A stretch of 64,000 nt of DNA from Tubulanus polymorphus. Lineage: Eukaryota; Nemertea; Palaeonemertea; Tubulaniformes; Tubulanidae. This document shows positions 10,635 to 22,660 of this stretch, one piece after another (position 1 is the first letter of the stretch; every line of letters starts with the position of its first letter). Made by a program: the position numbers and the translations under genes. The DNA lies in assembly GCF_964204645.1 (NCBI RefSeq), contig NC_134028.1, forward strand, positions 18,452,153-18,516,152, in the 5' to 3' direction. The notes beneath the pieces were generated by a model, which did not search any database, had not been told where the DNA came from, and worked only from the letters and a program-made list of their open reading frames with translations.

Positions 10635-10904
10635 CCCTTTCAGTGCTGACTAATCAATACACTATAGTGCTGGAGAAAAATTTTGAAAAATTCCAAATGT
10701 GTCGTATAACGGGAATACCACTATAGTGCGTATACACCGCGGTGCAGTGTATTGTTAGTTACTAATATTTCACTATGTTTGATATGTGCTGCCATCTTTC
10801 AATAGAGATAAAAACTAATTACATCAATGCACCGCAGTGTAATGTACTAGCAAAATCCATCATCAATTCATACACCGCACTGCGGTGTAGACGCACTGAA
10901 AGGG
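10635..10904. mobile_element. piggyBac-type MITE, 270 bp
   Basis: The left end ccctttcagtgc (10635) is the complement of the right end gcactgaaaggg (to 10904). The flanks are ttaa on the left (10631-10634) and ttag on the right, close to the TTAA target duplication of piggyBac elements. Internally it repeats short palindromic words such as cactatagtg and gcactgcggtg. No protein encoded. Confidence 0.75.
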
Positions 10905-10908
10905 TTAG

Positions 10909-11844
10909 ACAAGAAAGCTCTATACAATTTATGGAAAGATATGTTTCGTCGTGGACACAGTCACTGTTTGTTTTGAAGTAGTCCATACATAAATGTGTTC
11001 AGTATCAATATTGATGTACGGTAGTGATGTAGATTTTATTCATTCATTATTTTGATTTACTTCTCTACTCTAACCAGCTGGTTAGCTGGAGTGTCGATTT
11101 AAACCAATTTGTGGGAAATAAACATTCCCACGGACATAGCTAATTAAACATGGATGCGAGCCCTGGCAACCACTACTACTACTACTATTACTACTACTAG
11201 GCGGTAGAAATATATGCTCAGTTGAGACATTATCCTCTCCCTTTGAGACAATGGCGCCAACTCCAACAGGACCTGTTCGCCCTCAATCCATCTTGGCAAA
11301 CTCACGATAGTCCTGCCCGTATACAAAGTTAGTAATAAATTGATCAAGTATTGTAGGTTCTATCGAGCCAATGTTTTTTTATTCAGTTAGGCCCACTGGT
11401 GGCCATATTTGGAAAGAAAAACTCTTGAATGCTCATAGGAACTTACCTCGGTTTCTACAGCTTTAAAACTCTTTTCGTGTTGAATATGTTATTGAATAAC
11501 GGTATTCAGCAGTGATGAATTAGTTTCATTGTTTTAAAACAATTTTGTAGTATTTTTTCAAAGCCTTATTGCAGTCGTTCTAATGGAAATAGCATGATAA
11601 AAGTTACAATTTTCTTGGAGCTTATGACCTCAGCTAACAGAATGTTATTTTCAAAATTTCAATTTGGGGTCTTGGGGTCTATGGAGGGTCAAGTAGAACC
11701 CTCAAAACAGAAAATTTTGCAGTACATATTTACTATGTAATAATTCAAAAAAAGTTAGAGATATATATTCAAAAAGGCATTTAGGAGAAAATCCATGGGT
11801 TAAGGTTGTGTTTTGATATGTTATGGGGTCAAATCCCCCAAAAT
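10909..11844. other. Intergenic, with an (ACT)n microsatellite at 11171-11199
   Basis: Contains one short ACT-repeat tract (11171-11199). Otherwise no exon, repeat family or RNA gene was recognised. Confidence 0.4.
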
Positions 11845-12080
11845 TCAATGACCACGCCCTCGACCCCTAGCTGGAGAAGTGACAGCTGGAGCAGGTATGG
11901 TTGGATTGGTTTCGCTTCCAGCTGTCTGAAGGAAGCGCTGATGGTGGTGGTTCCTTGTCACTTTGACTAGCTTCATCGCTTTCAAATTCGGTCTGACTGG
12001 TGTTATCACTTTCGTTATCACTTTCATCATCACTTTCATCTACATTATCATTATCATTGCTGCTATCAAAAACAAGATCT
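11845..12080 (-). pseudogene. Possible transposase N-terminal fragment (acidic, RG tail)
   Basis: On the minus strand an Asp/Ser/Glu-rich run (NDNDNVDESDDESDNESDN) is followed by KEPPPSALPSDSWKR and then, in another frame, an Arg/Gly-rich PARGRGRGH. The order acidic then RG-rich resembles the N terminus of the piggyBac copy at 13321. Low-complexity composition makes this weak. Confidence 0.25.
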
Positions 12081-13320
12081 CTGACTTGCTGGTAAAACGT
12101 TTGTTTGCCATGATTACTTCAAATAACTGCAGACGTTCGTAAATGTATGCGAGTCTATAATGCTGTAGCCGCGTATTGTATACATTCATATATGCATGCA
12201 CTAAGCCCCTAGTTACTATCCCAGTCAGTATGTTTGTCAGTGGATCTAATCATTCAAAACACGTGTGACATTGAAATTCCTGGAAGCTCAGCTAGTAGTA
12301 ACCACCTACATGTGGGTGATTGGCTTAGATGCTTCTAATAGCTTTAACGACTAGCCAATCAGCACCGAAGTCACCTGATTGACATCGGCGAATATTTTCC
12401 CCAACACTGATCTAAGCTAACCAAATTCACGTCAATTCTCGGCGAACCAGTTCGCCAATGACATCGAAAGAGTTAATTAAGGCTGTCTTTGCAACACATC
12501 CCCTGGTGGCCACAACTGGAACTCAAAAAACTTTAATTCCAATAGGTATGTACCGTACACTAAGTCCTACCCGTAAACAATGTTTGAAAACTAGGTGTCC
12601 AGGGAGACTAAGCTACTTGGTGAAATGTTTGACAATCTGACAATCAAATATTCAACACCCCTGGTGAATAAGTACAGTAATGAATGAGGTAGAAGCACAT
12701 CACAATCATATAGCTTGTTATTAGCTACAATTCTGCCGTTGATTGTAGTTACAAACTATGCATAGCTACCAATAGGCATATATGAAAATACCATGCTATT
12801 CCGCTATTCCACACCACCTGAACATATCGGAAACCAATGACCTTGACACTCGCTATAATCATAGAGAATGTCATCAACGACAATTTTACTGATGATGTAG
12901 GTAACAAATATGCCTAGGTACCAATATATGGAATTACCACATTATTTTTTTATCAAATGTCCCCTGGTATACATACACAGAAAGCAATAACCTTAACTTT
13001 TTAACTGCTATGGACGCTTCTACCGCATCACTTTGTGTGCGGCTGACGTGCTGACGCATAGTCGCTATTCTTTTCAAATTGACTGCAGCACAGTGGCGAT
13101 TGTTTTGTTTTGAATTGTCGGCACTTAACAAAAAAATGCCTTATAAAAATTGTTTCGCAAATCATCAAAATCTTGTAGATGGCGCATAGTACAGTGGGAA
13201 AATCAAAATAATAACTAAAATTTGAAAACTTTTTATTATGGCGTTCGTTCCATAATATCTCCCTGTTACCGTACAGTACTGCCATCTGTCCATTATGAGT
13301 GGAACTTTTCATTCATTGAA
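12081..13320. other. Intergenic region upstream of piggyBac
   Basis: No supported gene. A short hairpin (gattggct and its complement, about 12316-12361) is present. I found no copy of the left piggyBac terminal repeat here, so the left end of the following element is lost or diverged. Confidence 0.35.
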
Positions 13321-14062
13321 ATGGCGGCAGCAAGGAGAAGAATCTCTGCAGCAGACATATTAGCCGAAGTTTTTGCTGATCACGACAGAGGTGATTCTGA
13401 TATCAAAAGTGAAGACGATACTGTCGATGTCCAGCAGGGCGATAACATTGATGATAGCAGTGATGATGAGGACGCCGCTACGTATGATGGTGCCGATGAA
13501 AATTCCAGGTAATTTGCTAGGTTAGTGGCAGACACTTGTGTCCGGGGAAAAAGAAAAAAATAATACTAAAGATGAAATTTCAAAAATTATATTATGAACT
13601 AACTGCTTGCTAATTTGGTAAAATATGATAATAACACTGCAGTTTAGTATTATAATTTTCTTTTTTTAGTGGTAGTGATACTGTTCAATCTGCTGATGAG
13701 AGTGACCATGATTCATCTGAGCCTAGTGTTCCAAATGCTGTGAGAGGTGGTAGCGGTCTAGGCCAAGGTCGCAGTAGAGGCAGAGGACAAGGGCGTAGAC
13801 GAGGTCGTAGCAGAAGTCAAGGCCAAGGTCGCGGTAGCGGCAGAGGACAAGAGCGTATACGAGGATAAGGGCCTGGACAGCAACCGTAGCGGATATGGCT
13901 GAATGACACTCAACATTTCATGCCAACAATTCCTCAATTTACTGAAATTCCAGGCCAAAAAGTGCATATCGCAAATGATGCAACTCTGTAAATTTATGTG
14001 AAACAATTTCTATCAAACGAAGTGATTGACCATATCGTTACTGAGACTAATAGATATGCACA
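13321..14062 (+). pseudogene. piggyBac transposase N-terminal part, with intron
   Basis: Starts MAAARRRISAADILAEVFAD, followed by an Asp/Glu-rich stretch. A GT-AG intron (13509-13669, 161 bases, with a long pyrimidine tract) keeps phase into SDTVQSADESDHDSSEPS. An Arg/Gly/Gln repeat tract encoded by a short tandem repeat (about 13745-13860) follows, with a stop (TAA, 13866-13868). The part after the stop reads like piggyBac: FMPTIPQFTEIPGQKV, then VIDHIVTETNRYAQ. The frame breaks again at 13988. Confidence 0.7.
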
Positions 14063-14100
14063 GTAACTGACTAAAAAGTAAACTAACCGAAGTAACTGAC

Positions 14101-14421
14101 CGCCTTGAGATGGAGAGAACAATGAAATGGTATAAAAAGATTGCGGCTCGCTTGTTCATGCTTTGCATCTTGAATTCCCATCTTGTTGCCAGGAAAGGAG
14201 GGTTAAAACAGGACTTCTTGGCATTCGTTCATGACGAGGTATCTGCGATGCTTTCAAACCATCCTGTTGTTGACAACAACACTGCCAGTCGTTTAGTAAG
14301 TAGACAATTTTTTGAGAGAATTCCTTCAACACCGGCCAGACTATCCCCAGGAACGGAGATGAGAACGCCAACCTATAAAATGTGCGGTTTTTTTCTTGAG
14401 TTACACATGCAAACCAGCTGA
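14101..14421 (+). pseudogene. piggyBac transposase C-terminal core segment
   Basis: The frame begins MERTMKWYKKIAARLFMLCI and continues LNSHLVARKGG and DFLAFVHDEVSAML, matching the helical segment after the catalytic core in piggyBac transposases. Joining directly from ETNRYAQ to this segment would delete the catalytic core. After about residue 75 the frame leaves the family pattern, so the C-terminal end is probably not original. Confidence 0.6.
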
Positions 14422-14724
14422 CGGCGTAGCTGTCAGCACTTGCGAGCACCGAAGGCGCGAAGCTATTTCGGGGGGTTTGGGGGTCCGACCCTAATTTTTA
14501 GAAATTAGAAGTGTTTTCCGAGCACTTAGAGCGATCTTGAACCCATGAACGACTATTATATTTTGGAAGGTAATGGCTAGTTCCATCCTCATTCGATGAC
14601 ATTCAACATCTCATGCATTACGGGTCGAGCCCTGAATTATTGCAGTTAAAATGCGCCGATGAATCCGAATGCTCACTAAAAATCATCACCCAGTAGTGTA
14701 TAATATCTGAAGGCATTCACCACA

Positions 14725-14778
14725 CGCGCGCGGCAACATTAAGTAGGCCTATGTACATTACTACTGTTGCCGCGCGCG
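14725..14778. repeat. GC-rich hairpin
   Basis: A perfect 14-base inverted repeat (cgcgcgcggcaaca and its complement) with a 26-base spacer, standing out in AT-rich DNA. It lies in the block that separates the two C-terminal piggyBac pieces. Confidence 0.7.
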
Positions 14779-15034
14779 CATGTCGGCAACCGATCGATAA
14801 AATACATATACACTCATCGTAGTACAAATGTAGATACAAAATCAGTGTTGCAATGAATATGCATTGAAATGCGATACTTTTACGCGACGGTAAGTAAACC
14901 AGGCACTGAACGCACTTAAGGTCCACCTAATTAACGATAGCACCGGACCAATTGAGTGAGATCATCACCCCCCCATACTGTTACATCATTTTTTTGACTA
15001 TTTGGAAAATCCGCGGGAATCCATGGATCCGCGG

Positions 15035-15202
15035 GGAATTCACATCCCTGCAGGAAAGAGATGCCCAGTGTGTAAAGCGCGACCCGGCATACGTAGTGAA
15101 TCCGTCTATCATTGCAAAACCTGTCCAAACAAACCTGGGCTACATCTGGGTGAATGTTTTGAAGTTTATCACACAATCAAGAACTCTGCTATTTTGCAAT
15201 AA
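15035..15202 (+). pseudogene. piggyBac Cys-rich domain
   Basis: The frame reads GKRCPVCKARPG, then YHCKTCPNKPGLHLGECFEV and YHT, ending in TAA. The CxxC...C..C...C pattern ending CFE.YHT is the C-terminal cross-brace zinc domain of piggyBac transposases, which binds the terminal repeats. One expected cysteine (LC in the LHLGEC stretch) appears changed to His. Confidence 0.65.
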
Positions 15203-17617
15203 ATAAATTTTATTGCACAGTGTGAATTACATTTTGGTTCTTATTTCCGATTTTTGCGATTTTTTTCAGAAAATGATGGTTTTTAGTATGGTCAGCCATA
15301 TGTATCAAAATCGCCACTATGGGATACCAAATGTTGAAATTATGAAAATCTAATCCCACAATTAGTTTTATTAGTTTTATTAATTTTTTATTTCATTTGT
15401 GAAAAATAGATCAATTATAATTATTTTAGAATAAAGTCAAATTTTGACAGAAATGCTCAGCACAAGGCAAAAATAGGCCGCAGCAGCGAAAGGGTTAAAC
15501 TCAGCATTATGAACAAGAGGACCACAAGGTTCATATGGTCATAAACAGTGTTTAAAATAAACCAAATAGTAGTGCGTGGATGTAGTGAGGAGATGTCAGT
15601 TTTATCAGTGAAAACAAAGTCACTTTTCCAGGGTTTCCATGAGGCTGGTTTTTTTTAAGTCTTAAGTTTTCCTATTTTCCCCAAATCCTGAAAAATTCTT
15701 TGAGGAATTGTGAAAGGAATTGTAATTTCCACAGACATCATATGTTCTTGTTTTAGTTTATTTCAATGTAACGATCTGTTTCATCAATAAAATGGGTGGC
15801 TGACAATGAAGTGAAAGGCTGAATCCAAGAACATGTCTATCGCACTTTTGAACCCAAGCGTCTACTTTTACTTAGTAGCCACTTGAGAACAATAAGCAAT
15901 TAACGATATCGGCTACTTTTCCAGTAGTATACATTTCAAAACAGTCACTCTGAAATAGTATTCCTTTCAATTCGGTTGGTTTTCTATAGTGGCTGTTTCG
16001 AAGAGTCTACTATTGAAAAGTGACCATTTTGAAAAATCTGGTTTCGATAGTGCACACTAGCAGTAGAGGCAACTGTAAAACCATCCGCCTGTTAACAGTA
16101 ACTTTGTGATAGTAACTCCTACCATAGCAGCTACTCTCAAAACACATCGTTACTAAAAGTCAACTATTGAAAAGTGACCATTTTGAGATGACATGGTTAT
16201 TTCCTGTACAAAATAGCAGATTTGCAGTGATACGTGACAGGTTCAAAGGTACTGTTAAACCCTATATGCTTTGTATACAGAACTCTGTATGCTTTGAATA
16301 CAGTTTTGTGAATAGAAAATCAAAGTTTTTGAGATGCTAAGAATCCCCTAAATTATATTACCCTCAACAAAATGGGAAACTATTGATTCATATAACATCA
16401 TCATGGATTAAATCCATTACTACTAAAATATAGTGCCAGTCCTAGAATTCTTAGAATTTTAAGATTTTTGTTTTACATTTGCGATTATAAAACATTCTGG
16501 TGTGTTCATAAATCTTTAATTTTGTAGAAAAGAAAGACAAAATATAAATTTGCCTTTTAGGCTCAATTTGTTTTAAGGGTATATGAGAGAGGATTATACA
16601 AATAAAAAATCATATGTTCAAAAAATGAATTACAAAAAAATGTATCTAAAATACTTAGAATTAACCTTGAATTAATTGTTTATTTCAATACAAACGATTT
16701 TTAGGTAATCTATGTGAAGTTCACTTTGTCGCGCTGTTCTCTGCTTCTTCGTTAATGAATATTGAATCGTTTTATCACTCGCTAGAAGTGATACCATAAT
16801 CAAAATCTTATTTCGTAGTTATACAGTTTGGTTGAAATGAAATTACCAACTTATAATAAAAGATCAAACGATTAGCGTATAAAAGTGCAGTGTTGAAATG
16901 TTAATTTTGAAGTCAGCAATTTCATTTGATAGAGAAAACTTCTTTTGGCTTAAGATGTGCAAGAAATGCAATAGGCTGTAATTCTAGTTGCACATACTTT
17001 CCTACTTTATTAAGTAAATTGTTTATATAGGTTATCAAAAACCCAGCAGCAGCTCTGTTCAGCAGGTCAATTACACTGGCTAACTGGACAGTGATTGATG
17101 AACAAATGAACAAACTGCACTGACCACCAAAAGACCACAGACCAAAAGTAATTACCTCTTAATATTAATAAACTTAGCACCGCAATATCTCTATGAAACT
17201 TTATTTCAAGGTGCCAATATAATAACATGCCAACATGTACGGTGTTTGAACTTCGCTGAATCGATGAACCAATGAATCGCTGAATTATAAGATAATTATC
17301 AGTTTTCTCCAACTAAACTCTTTTTCTCAAATTATCGTAAACCAATGTTACCAATACTTGAATTTGGAAGTGAATGCGGGCTAGAACCAACAAAAGGTAC
17401 CGGTTTCAGGTGCAGATATACAGGGAACGTAGCGACCAACACGGTTGTATATCCTCTCATAGCGACCAACACGGTTGTATATCCCTTGTTTGCCGATTAG
17501 TAAATAATTTTCGATCTAAACGACTACAGGACCCGAAGAAGTCCAATAAAATACTCGAAAGCATGTTAACTGTAGATAAATGAAGAATTTCCACAGTAGA
17601 ATTTTGTATCATGAAAT

Positions 17618-17752
17618 TTATTATAGTTAAACCACAACGTTTCGGCTGTTGACTGACAGCCATCTGACTGAAAGCCCTTATCACTGGAATGTCTACATTC
17701 AACCTGATGATGGCTGTTAGTCAACAGTCGAAACGTTGCGGTTTCATCTTTA
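17618..17752 (+). mobile_element. Penelope-type terminal fragment (inverted)
   Basis: The arm accacaacgtttcggctgtt (from about 17628) is complementary to 17707-17745. The words cctgatgatggctgttag and cgaaacgttg are typical of Penelope-like element termini. Only this 135-base palindrome is present, with no reverse transcriptase, inside the long-arm element. Confidence 0.55.
17704..17733 (+). ncRNA. Hammerhead ribozyme-like core
   Basis: CTGATGA (17704-17710) is followed by stem ggctgt/acagtc with a tagtca loop (six pairs including one G-U), then GAAA (17730-17733). Upstream, gaatgt and acattc could close a small stem I. Stem III is not evident. Confidence 0.5.
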
Positions 17753-18889
17753 ACAAATTTTATCATATTTAAAATTCTATTACGGGATTACTTCATTCGT
17801 GACCCCGGTGACGATCACCAAAGGCCGTTACCGTAATCCAAATGAAATCTTGAATACCATACAAAGTTTCTTCTATTAAATTCGATCAAATATGGGCACA
17901 ATTTAGATGATTTCTTTAGAATGTTAAAAATCCACGTGGATATATAGCATATTTTGTTTTAAAAAAATCAATGATTTCGCGAAATTAGAATTCAGGGAAA
18001 TTCGAACACTCCGAAACACACATCTTAATTTAAGATGCAAAGACATCCAGGCCCCCGTTGAAAATAAACCACCATTTCAATAATGAGAGGTTAGCCTGAA
18101 CTTATGATTGCGCTTTTAATCTAAGAATTTAAATCAAAAATAAATGCAGACCTATGCTCGAAAATAGCTGCATTTGTTCAAATTGAATTCTTTATTCAAT
18201 TATATCGCCATGAAAAGAAGGAAATTTTGATTTATCTTAAAACTACATAACTATTGACAATTTTTAAACAAATTTACCTCCAATCTCGACTTTTATTGGT
18301 TAGAGGTGGGAATCGCTCATTACATTTCACATCCTCAAAGAGTATCTACAATATCTTCAAATCTTAACTGAGTCACTCTAAATAGAACTATACCCCAAAC
18401 TATAGCGTGAGTAGAGTTTTCCATATGTTTATACTGTCACGTATCGCTGCTAATCTAAATCATATGTTGCTACCGTGTATTTATAACAGGGAATCTGGCA
18501 AGCGATCTCAAAATGGTCACTTTTCAATAGTTGACTTTTAGAAACGATGTGTTTTGAGAGTAGCTGCTATGGTAGGAGTTACTATCACAAAGTCACTGTT
18601 AACAGGCGGGTGGTTTTACAGTCACCTCTACTGCTAGTGTGCACTATCGAAACCAGATGTTTCAAAATGGTCACTATTCAATAGTAGACTCTTTGAAACT
18701 GCCACTATAGAAAACCAACCGAATTGAAAGGAATACTATTTCAGAGTGACTGTTCTGAAATGTATACTACTGGAAAAGTAGCCAATATCGTTAATTGCTT
18801 ATTGTTCTCAAGTGGCTACTAAGTAAAAGTAGATGTTTGGGCTCAAAAGTGCGATAGACATGTTCTTGGATTCAGCCTTTCAAGTGTAG

Positions 18890-19298
18890 TTAGCGCATAG
18901 GCCTTATCTACCTTCCCTACAAAAGCATAGTGCAATCGACCAGACAAGATCCCACCCACCCTATTTTTCATAATGGTAGAGTCCACACGTTAGGCAATGA
19001 AACTGTGCAGTGTTCTCTGCGTGTGTGATGCCTCAATGAATGAATGAAGTTTATGTGACAGGCACTGTCCGTGGTAGTTTTAACTACGGCAAAACCACAC
19101 TATAACATTATAATGCACTTAATAAATGGCTCCAAAAATCCTCAAAACTTGCCCCTTAGGGCTTCAAAACCTCCTCCCATGATTATCTTGGCATGAATAC
19201 ACGCTCGAACAATTTTTTCCCCAAAAGAGCAGCAGACATTTTTTTAACGATCACGCAACCCTGCGTTTCTCATTATGTATATATCTTTTTTCTACTAT
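18890..19298. other. Spacer with no recognised feature
   Basis: No gene, RNA or repeat was recognised. It lies between the long-arm element and a dispersed repeat copy. Confidence 0.35.
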
Positions 19299-19956
19299 GC
19301 GCACCAAACAGCATATTTTTCGTCAGTCGATCTGAGTCGGCCTGTGTTTACATGAGGCTAATCACTGCTGTGTGTATACAGCACTGGTGCTGCTAATTAG
19401 GGGTATTACCAAGAGTACAGCATCTTCGAATGGTATAGTTTGCAAAGATAGATGTGACTGGCTGGCATTACTGGTAATATCCATGAAGAAAATCTCTCAC
19501 TTGCAGTGCTTTATAGTGAAGATATAAAGACCGGGCAAGCGACTGACAAACCCTGCAGAGACAACCCTACCGATCCTCCCCAAGTCAGTGTAAACCAGGA
19601 AGTGTGCAGTTCTATGAACTACTTACGAATGGTCAGTGTGCGAGCACCTGTGCTGATAGTGATGGGGATATCTCTTCATTGCCGGGTAAAATCGTAGACA
19701 ATTCACTGACAGGTGAGTCCTTCATGTGCTCAAAACTTTTCATAATTCATCACTATTTTGGGAACCTAAATACAACAGGCTATGATAGTCATAGCTAGGA
19801 TCATGGATACAGGAAAATGACGTGTTACATCGGATTATCAGTGCTATTTGATACAGCATTTTTGGTCTATATCCGTAGAAAACTACGGATGTTGTTCAGT
19901 GAACGGCAGGACTTTTACTAGTGATGATACCTTTATGGTCTTTGACCATAAAAATC
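19299..19956 (+). repeat. Dispersed repeat, copy 1
   Basis: Matches 55363-56091 in the same orientation over its whole length, with small gaps. Shared words include gatctgagtcggcctgtgtt (one mismatch), ggctggcattactggtaat and gtgatagtgatggggata. Coding is not convincing. In copy 2 the sequence runs straight into a transposase-like frame, which suggests this is part of a DNA transposon. Confidence 0.75.
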
Positions 19957-20664
19957 ATATCATGAGCTACAAATTTGCAATTGAATTTGGTTATACAATA
20001 GGCATAGGTACCGATATTAATGAACTAGTGGCCCATTCAAATCATTCACCATTCAAAAGGGGAACTGCGGCAGAATATTTTTTTACATCTTTATGTGCTT
20101 GAAACCGTTAAAAATATATTTTTGCAAGCAGGAAAGAAAATTTTTAGATATTTTTTCAAAGTGGGTTTTGTAGACTCTCCAGCTGCTGCTAATTTCTCCA
20201 CGTAGCAGACACTTTTCGCTATGCTATGATGTAGTGTGGCCCTCTACATATATATGTCACATAGTGGGTGGATAAATAAGAGCACAGACCACACAGGCAG
20301 CCAAACAGCAGTATTGTAATTGTAATTTTCAATTGAAATCTTCGTTAAGTACATCTATTTGTCTACACATGTATGTGATGGACTATGACTATGTCATCAA
20401 TGCTTACATGCCTAGCTACTGGGGATTAAATAGGACACCTCTCATCTGCAATAAATTCTGCCGATAACAATGTGAAAATTAATGTGTATGAGTTAATTAA
20501 GGAGAATTGGAAATTTTAACTAGCATTATGTCAAAGAACTAGAGTAGAAATGAATGACAAATTATAGTAATGGAACTGAAGCTACCCTTCAACTCGCCCT
20601 GGTGGGGTAAACAAGACTGGGTACCAGAAAAATAAAAGCCTTTTACATTCATAGTAATCCTCAC
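19957..20664. other. Region downstream of the polymerase exon
   Basis: No further DNA polymerase lambda exon was recognised here, although the gene should continue in this direction on the minus strand. No repeat family recognised. Confidence 0.35.
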
Positions 20665-20812
20665 CTGCTCCCCAAACATTGTTGAAGAGTTGAAGCACTT
20701 TTGTGTCCTCTGCTGACGATAATTCATTTAGTTTACGTAGTTCCCCACTTTCGATAATCTCCCAGATTTTATCAGCAAGTTTCCTACCAATACCTGGTAT
20801 TGCCATTGCTTC
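20665..20812 (-). CDS. DNA polymerase lambda exon (helix-hairpin-helix region)
   Basis: Minus-strand exon between acceptor catttcag (ending 20813) and donor gcag|gtgagg. It reads [20 protein letters not shown], then [16 protein letters not shown] and [12 protein letters not shown]. This is the first helix-hairpin-helix (IPGIG), followed by the start of the next helical region in X-family DNA polymerases. The FNNVWGAG ending fits lambda rather than beta. The enzyme fills short gaps in base excision repair and non-homologous end joining in the nucleus. This part grips the 5' side of the gap. The frame joins in phase 0 to the exon at 29070-29177. The fingers, palm and thumb exons with the catalytic aspartates are not visible in this window. 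Confidence 0.88.
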
Positions 20813-22432
20813 CTGAAATGAAATTTATGAGTCACTTAGAGGCCAAAAGGTCTTGTGCTCTCAGAGTCCAGTTTTTTAAAAATAATATCGATGAAAACAC
20901 ATTACATTGTTCATTCTACTACTCTTTTAATTATGCAGATCTGTTCACCTAGTGCCCTGGGAACTACGGCAAGACTGAAGCCTCAGAGAGTGGTAGGCAG
21001 GAACAAATACGTCAGTTCGATTTGTTTTACCTTAAACGTTTAAGTGAGATATGGCCAGTTTTTCTACGATAAAGTTTATTTAATTCAAAAATCTTGTCGA
21101 ATTGTATGAAAAACGCGCGTATTCATAATGCACGGCAATATGGGCATATGCTGTCATTGTAGTGCGTCCAGTGTGTGACACTAGTGATCTGCCAGCGCGC
21201 ACTTGCCTCGCATAGTATACACTGATATGGCTAGATGCCAACTGTTGCTAAGCAAATCGTTTGCAGTAAATGAATAAACACACACCACACTGCCATACAA
21301 CTCGGCAATAATTTTGGTCTAACTGTAAAAATAAAATCACTGACTTTCCCATTACAAAAGGAATTTATTACCCCTATGGTACCGACCCTTGGTGCAAGAT
21401 GCCCGCTCACACCGAGTGATGTAGTCATCCACATATTAATTCACCTTGTAAAATGAATTTATCCGAAAAAATATTGATAAAATATCTTTATTTTTATTGT
21501 GATCAACTTCTGTCACCATTCCCCCCAATATAACTTGAAATAACCTCAAATACAAAGTTGCCGAATCTATTTTTGCAGCGTATTTAACCCCATTTATTGG
21601 ATCTTCAGTTAATTCAATGACTGTAACTAGAAAGAATCTTTCTATGTGGTCGGGTTAGCATCAAGTTCCATTGGAGACATTCAGTGAATTCTCTATCTCA
21701 CAACCTATGGTAAATCAGTTCTAAATCAATGATAGTTGCAAATGACATGAACGTAACAAACCAAACAATTCGACACCAGGCCACTGCTATGTGCAAGTGA
21801 AACCTATTCGTCACTCAGGCTACAGTCTACATTCTCGCGTAGTTACCACGCCGTACGATAGCCCGGAAATCTTTCTAGGCCTACGATATACAATACAACA
21901 GGTAGTGGCACACCTCAACGAGTATGAAATACTTTTTTTAGAAAGGTCGATCACCACAGCCATATTGGTGCGCAAAACTCAAGGGATATCCCGATATAAC
22001 ATCAGGCAGGAAAATGATTATTATTTTACAGGATTCCTTCAATTCCTTCCTACAGAAATAAATTCATTCAGGAACGCACAACATATTTCAGACAGACTGA
22101 TTAAGTAACAAAGCTATCTTGTGTCATATAACAGAAAAAAACTGGGAAAATGAAGTTCAAGTCGAACCTCTAAAACGACCTGACCTCAAAAATGGTATGC
22201 TGTGGTTCGCTGTTAATATACACAACATAATGCACGCTTCTGATTGGGAGATCTGATAATTAGATCAATCCAATCAATCCTGCATGGGATCCGTGATATA
22301 AAGACTGAATGCCATTCACATTGCAGCACCCAAATCCTTTGTGGAATAGATAAACATGTAAATATCTGCTGTGGCTCTTGAATTTGTCAACGGTACTATT
22401 CCATAGCAGCTTTCTACCTTAAAATTATTTGT
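20813..22432. other. Polymerase lambda intron, left of Gypsy-A
   Basis: Intronic. One open frame at 21791-22108 (+ strand, about 105 codons, beginning from GTG) has no recognised family and is probably chance. No repeats identified. Confidence 0.4.
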
Positions 22433-22645
22433 GAATTGTATTGTAATATACCTAGTGTATTTGTATTTGTATTAATAAATGTTGACAATAGATGGCATAC
22501 CTATCGCTTTCTTGAAAAGAATCCTTTGTCCTGGTGAGTTGTGTGTTATCCTTTTGTCCCGGTTTAAGACTCGGATTGTCCCCTACTACAGCGGCGATTA
22601 CCCCTTATATTACGATCAGAATACTCCAAGACGACAATTGTTACA
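22433..22645 (+). repeat. Gypsy-A 5' LTR (edge truncated)
   Basis: Matches the 3' LTR from aattgtattgtaatata to acaattgttaca, with a few substitutions. The first bases of the 3' LTR (tgtaacggtgtgactcccgc) are missing here. Confidence 0.9.
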
Positions 22646-22646
22646 C

Positions 22647-22660
22647 TGGTGAGAGCGAAG
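22647..22660 (+). promoter_or_regulatory. Candidate primer binding site of Gypsy-A
   Basis: tggtgagagcg begins one base after the 5' LTR, where a sequence complementary to a tRNA 3' end (starting TGG) is expected. The tRNA cannot be named. Confidence 0.4.

Larger units (their letters stand above)
13321..15498 (+). mobile_element. Broken piggyBac transposon
   Basis: Transposase pieces in order are an acidic N terminus, the ETNRYAQ-type start of the core, a C-terminal KWYKK segment and a Cys-rich domain. They are followed by the right terminal repeat (gcagcagcgaaaggg, ending 15494) and a TTAA (15495-15498). The left terminal repeat was not found. Most of the catalytic core, where the three aspartates should lie, is missing between about 14065 and 14105. 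About 650 bases of unrelated sequence separate the KWYKK segment from the Cys-rich domain. Confidence 0.75.
15812..18882. mobile_element. 3.1 kb element with 378-bp terminal inverted repeats
   Basis: Bases 15812-16189 and 18505-18882 are the reverse complement of each other with only scattered mismatches. Each arm starts tgaaaggctgaatccaag and contains the word actattgaaaagtgaccatt twice, in slightly varied form. The 2.3 kb between the arms has no transposase-like frame. It looks like a non-autonomous DNA transposon or foldback element with long arms. No clear target duplication was found. Confidence 0.8.

Noticed and set aside
21791-22108. 105-codon open frame in the polymerase lambda intron
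   Set aside because: Starts from GTG, shows no domain pattern and has no splice context.
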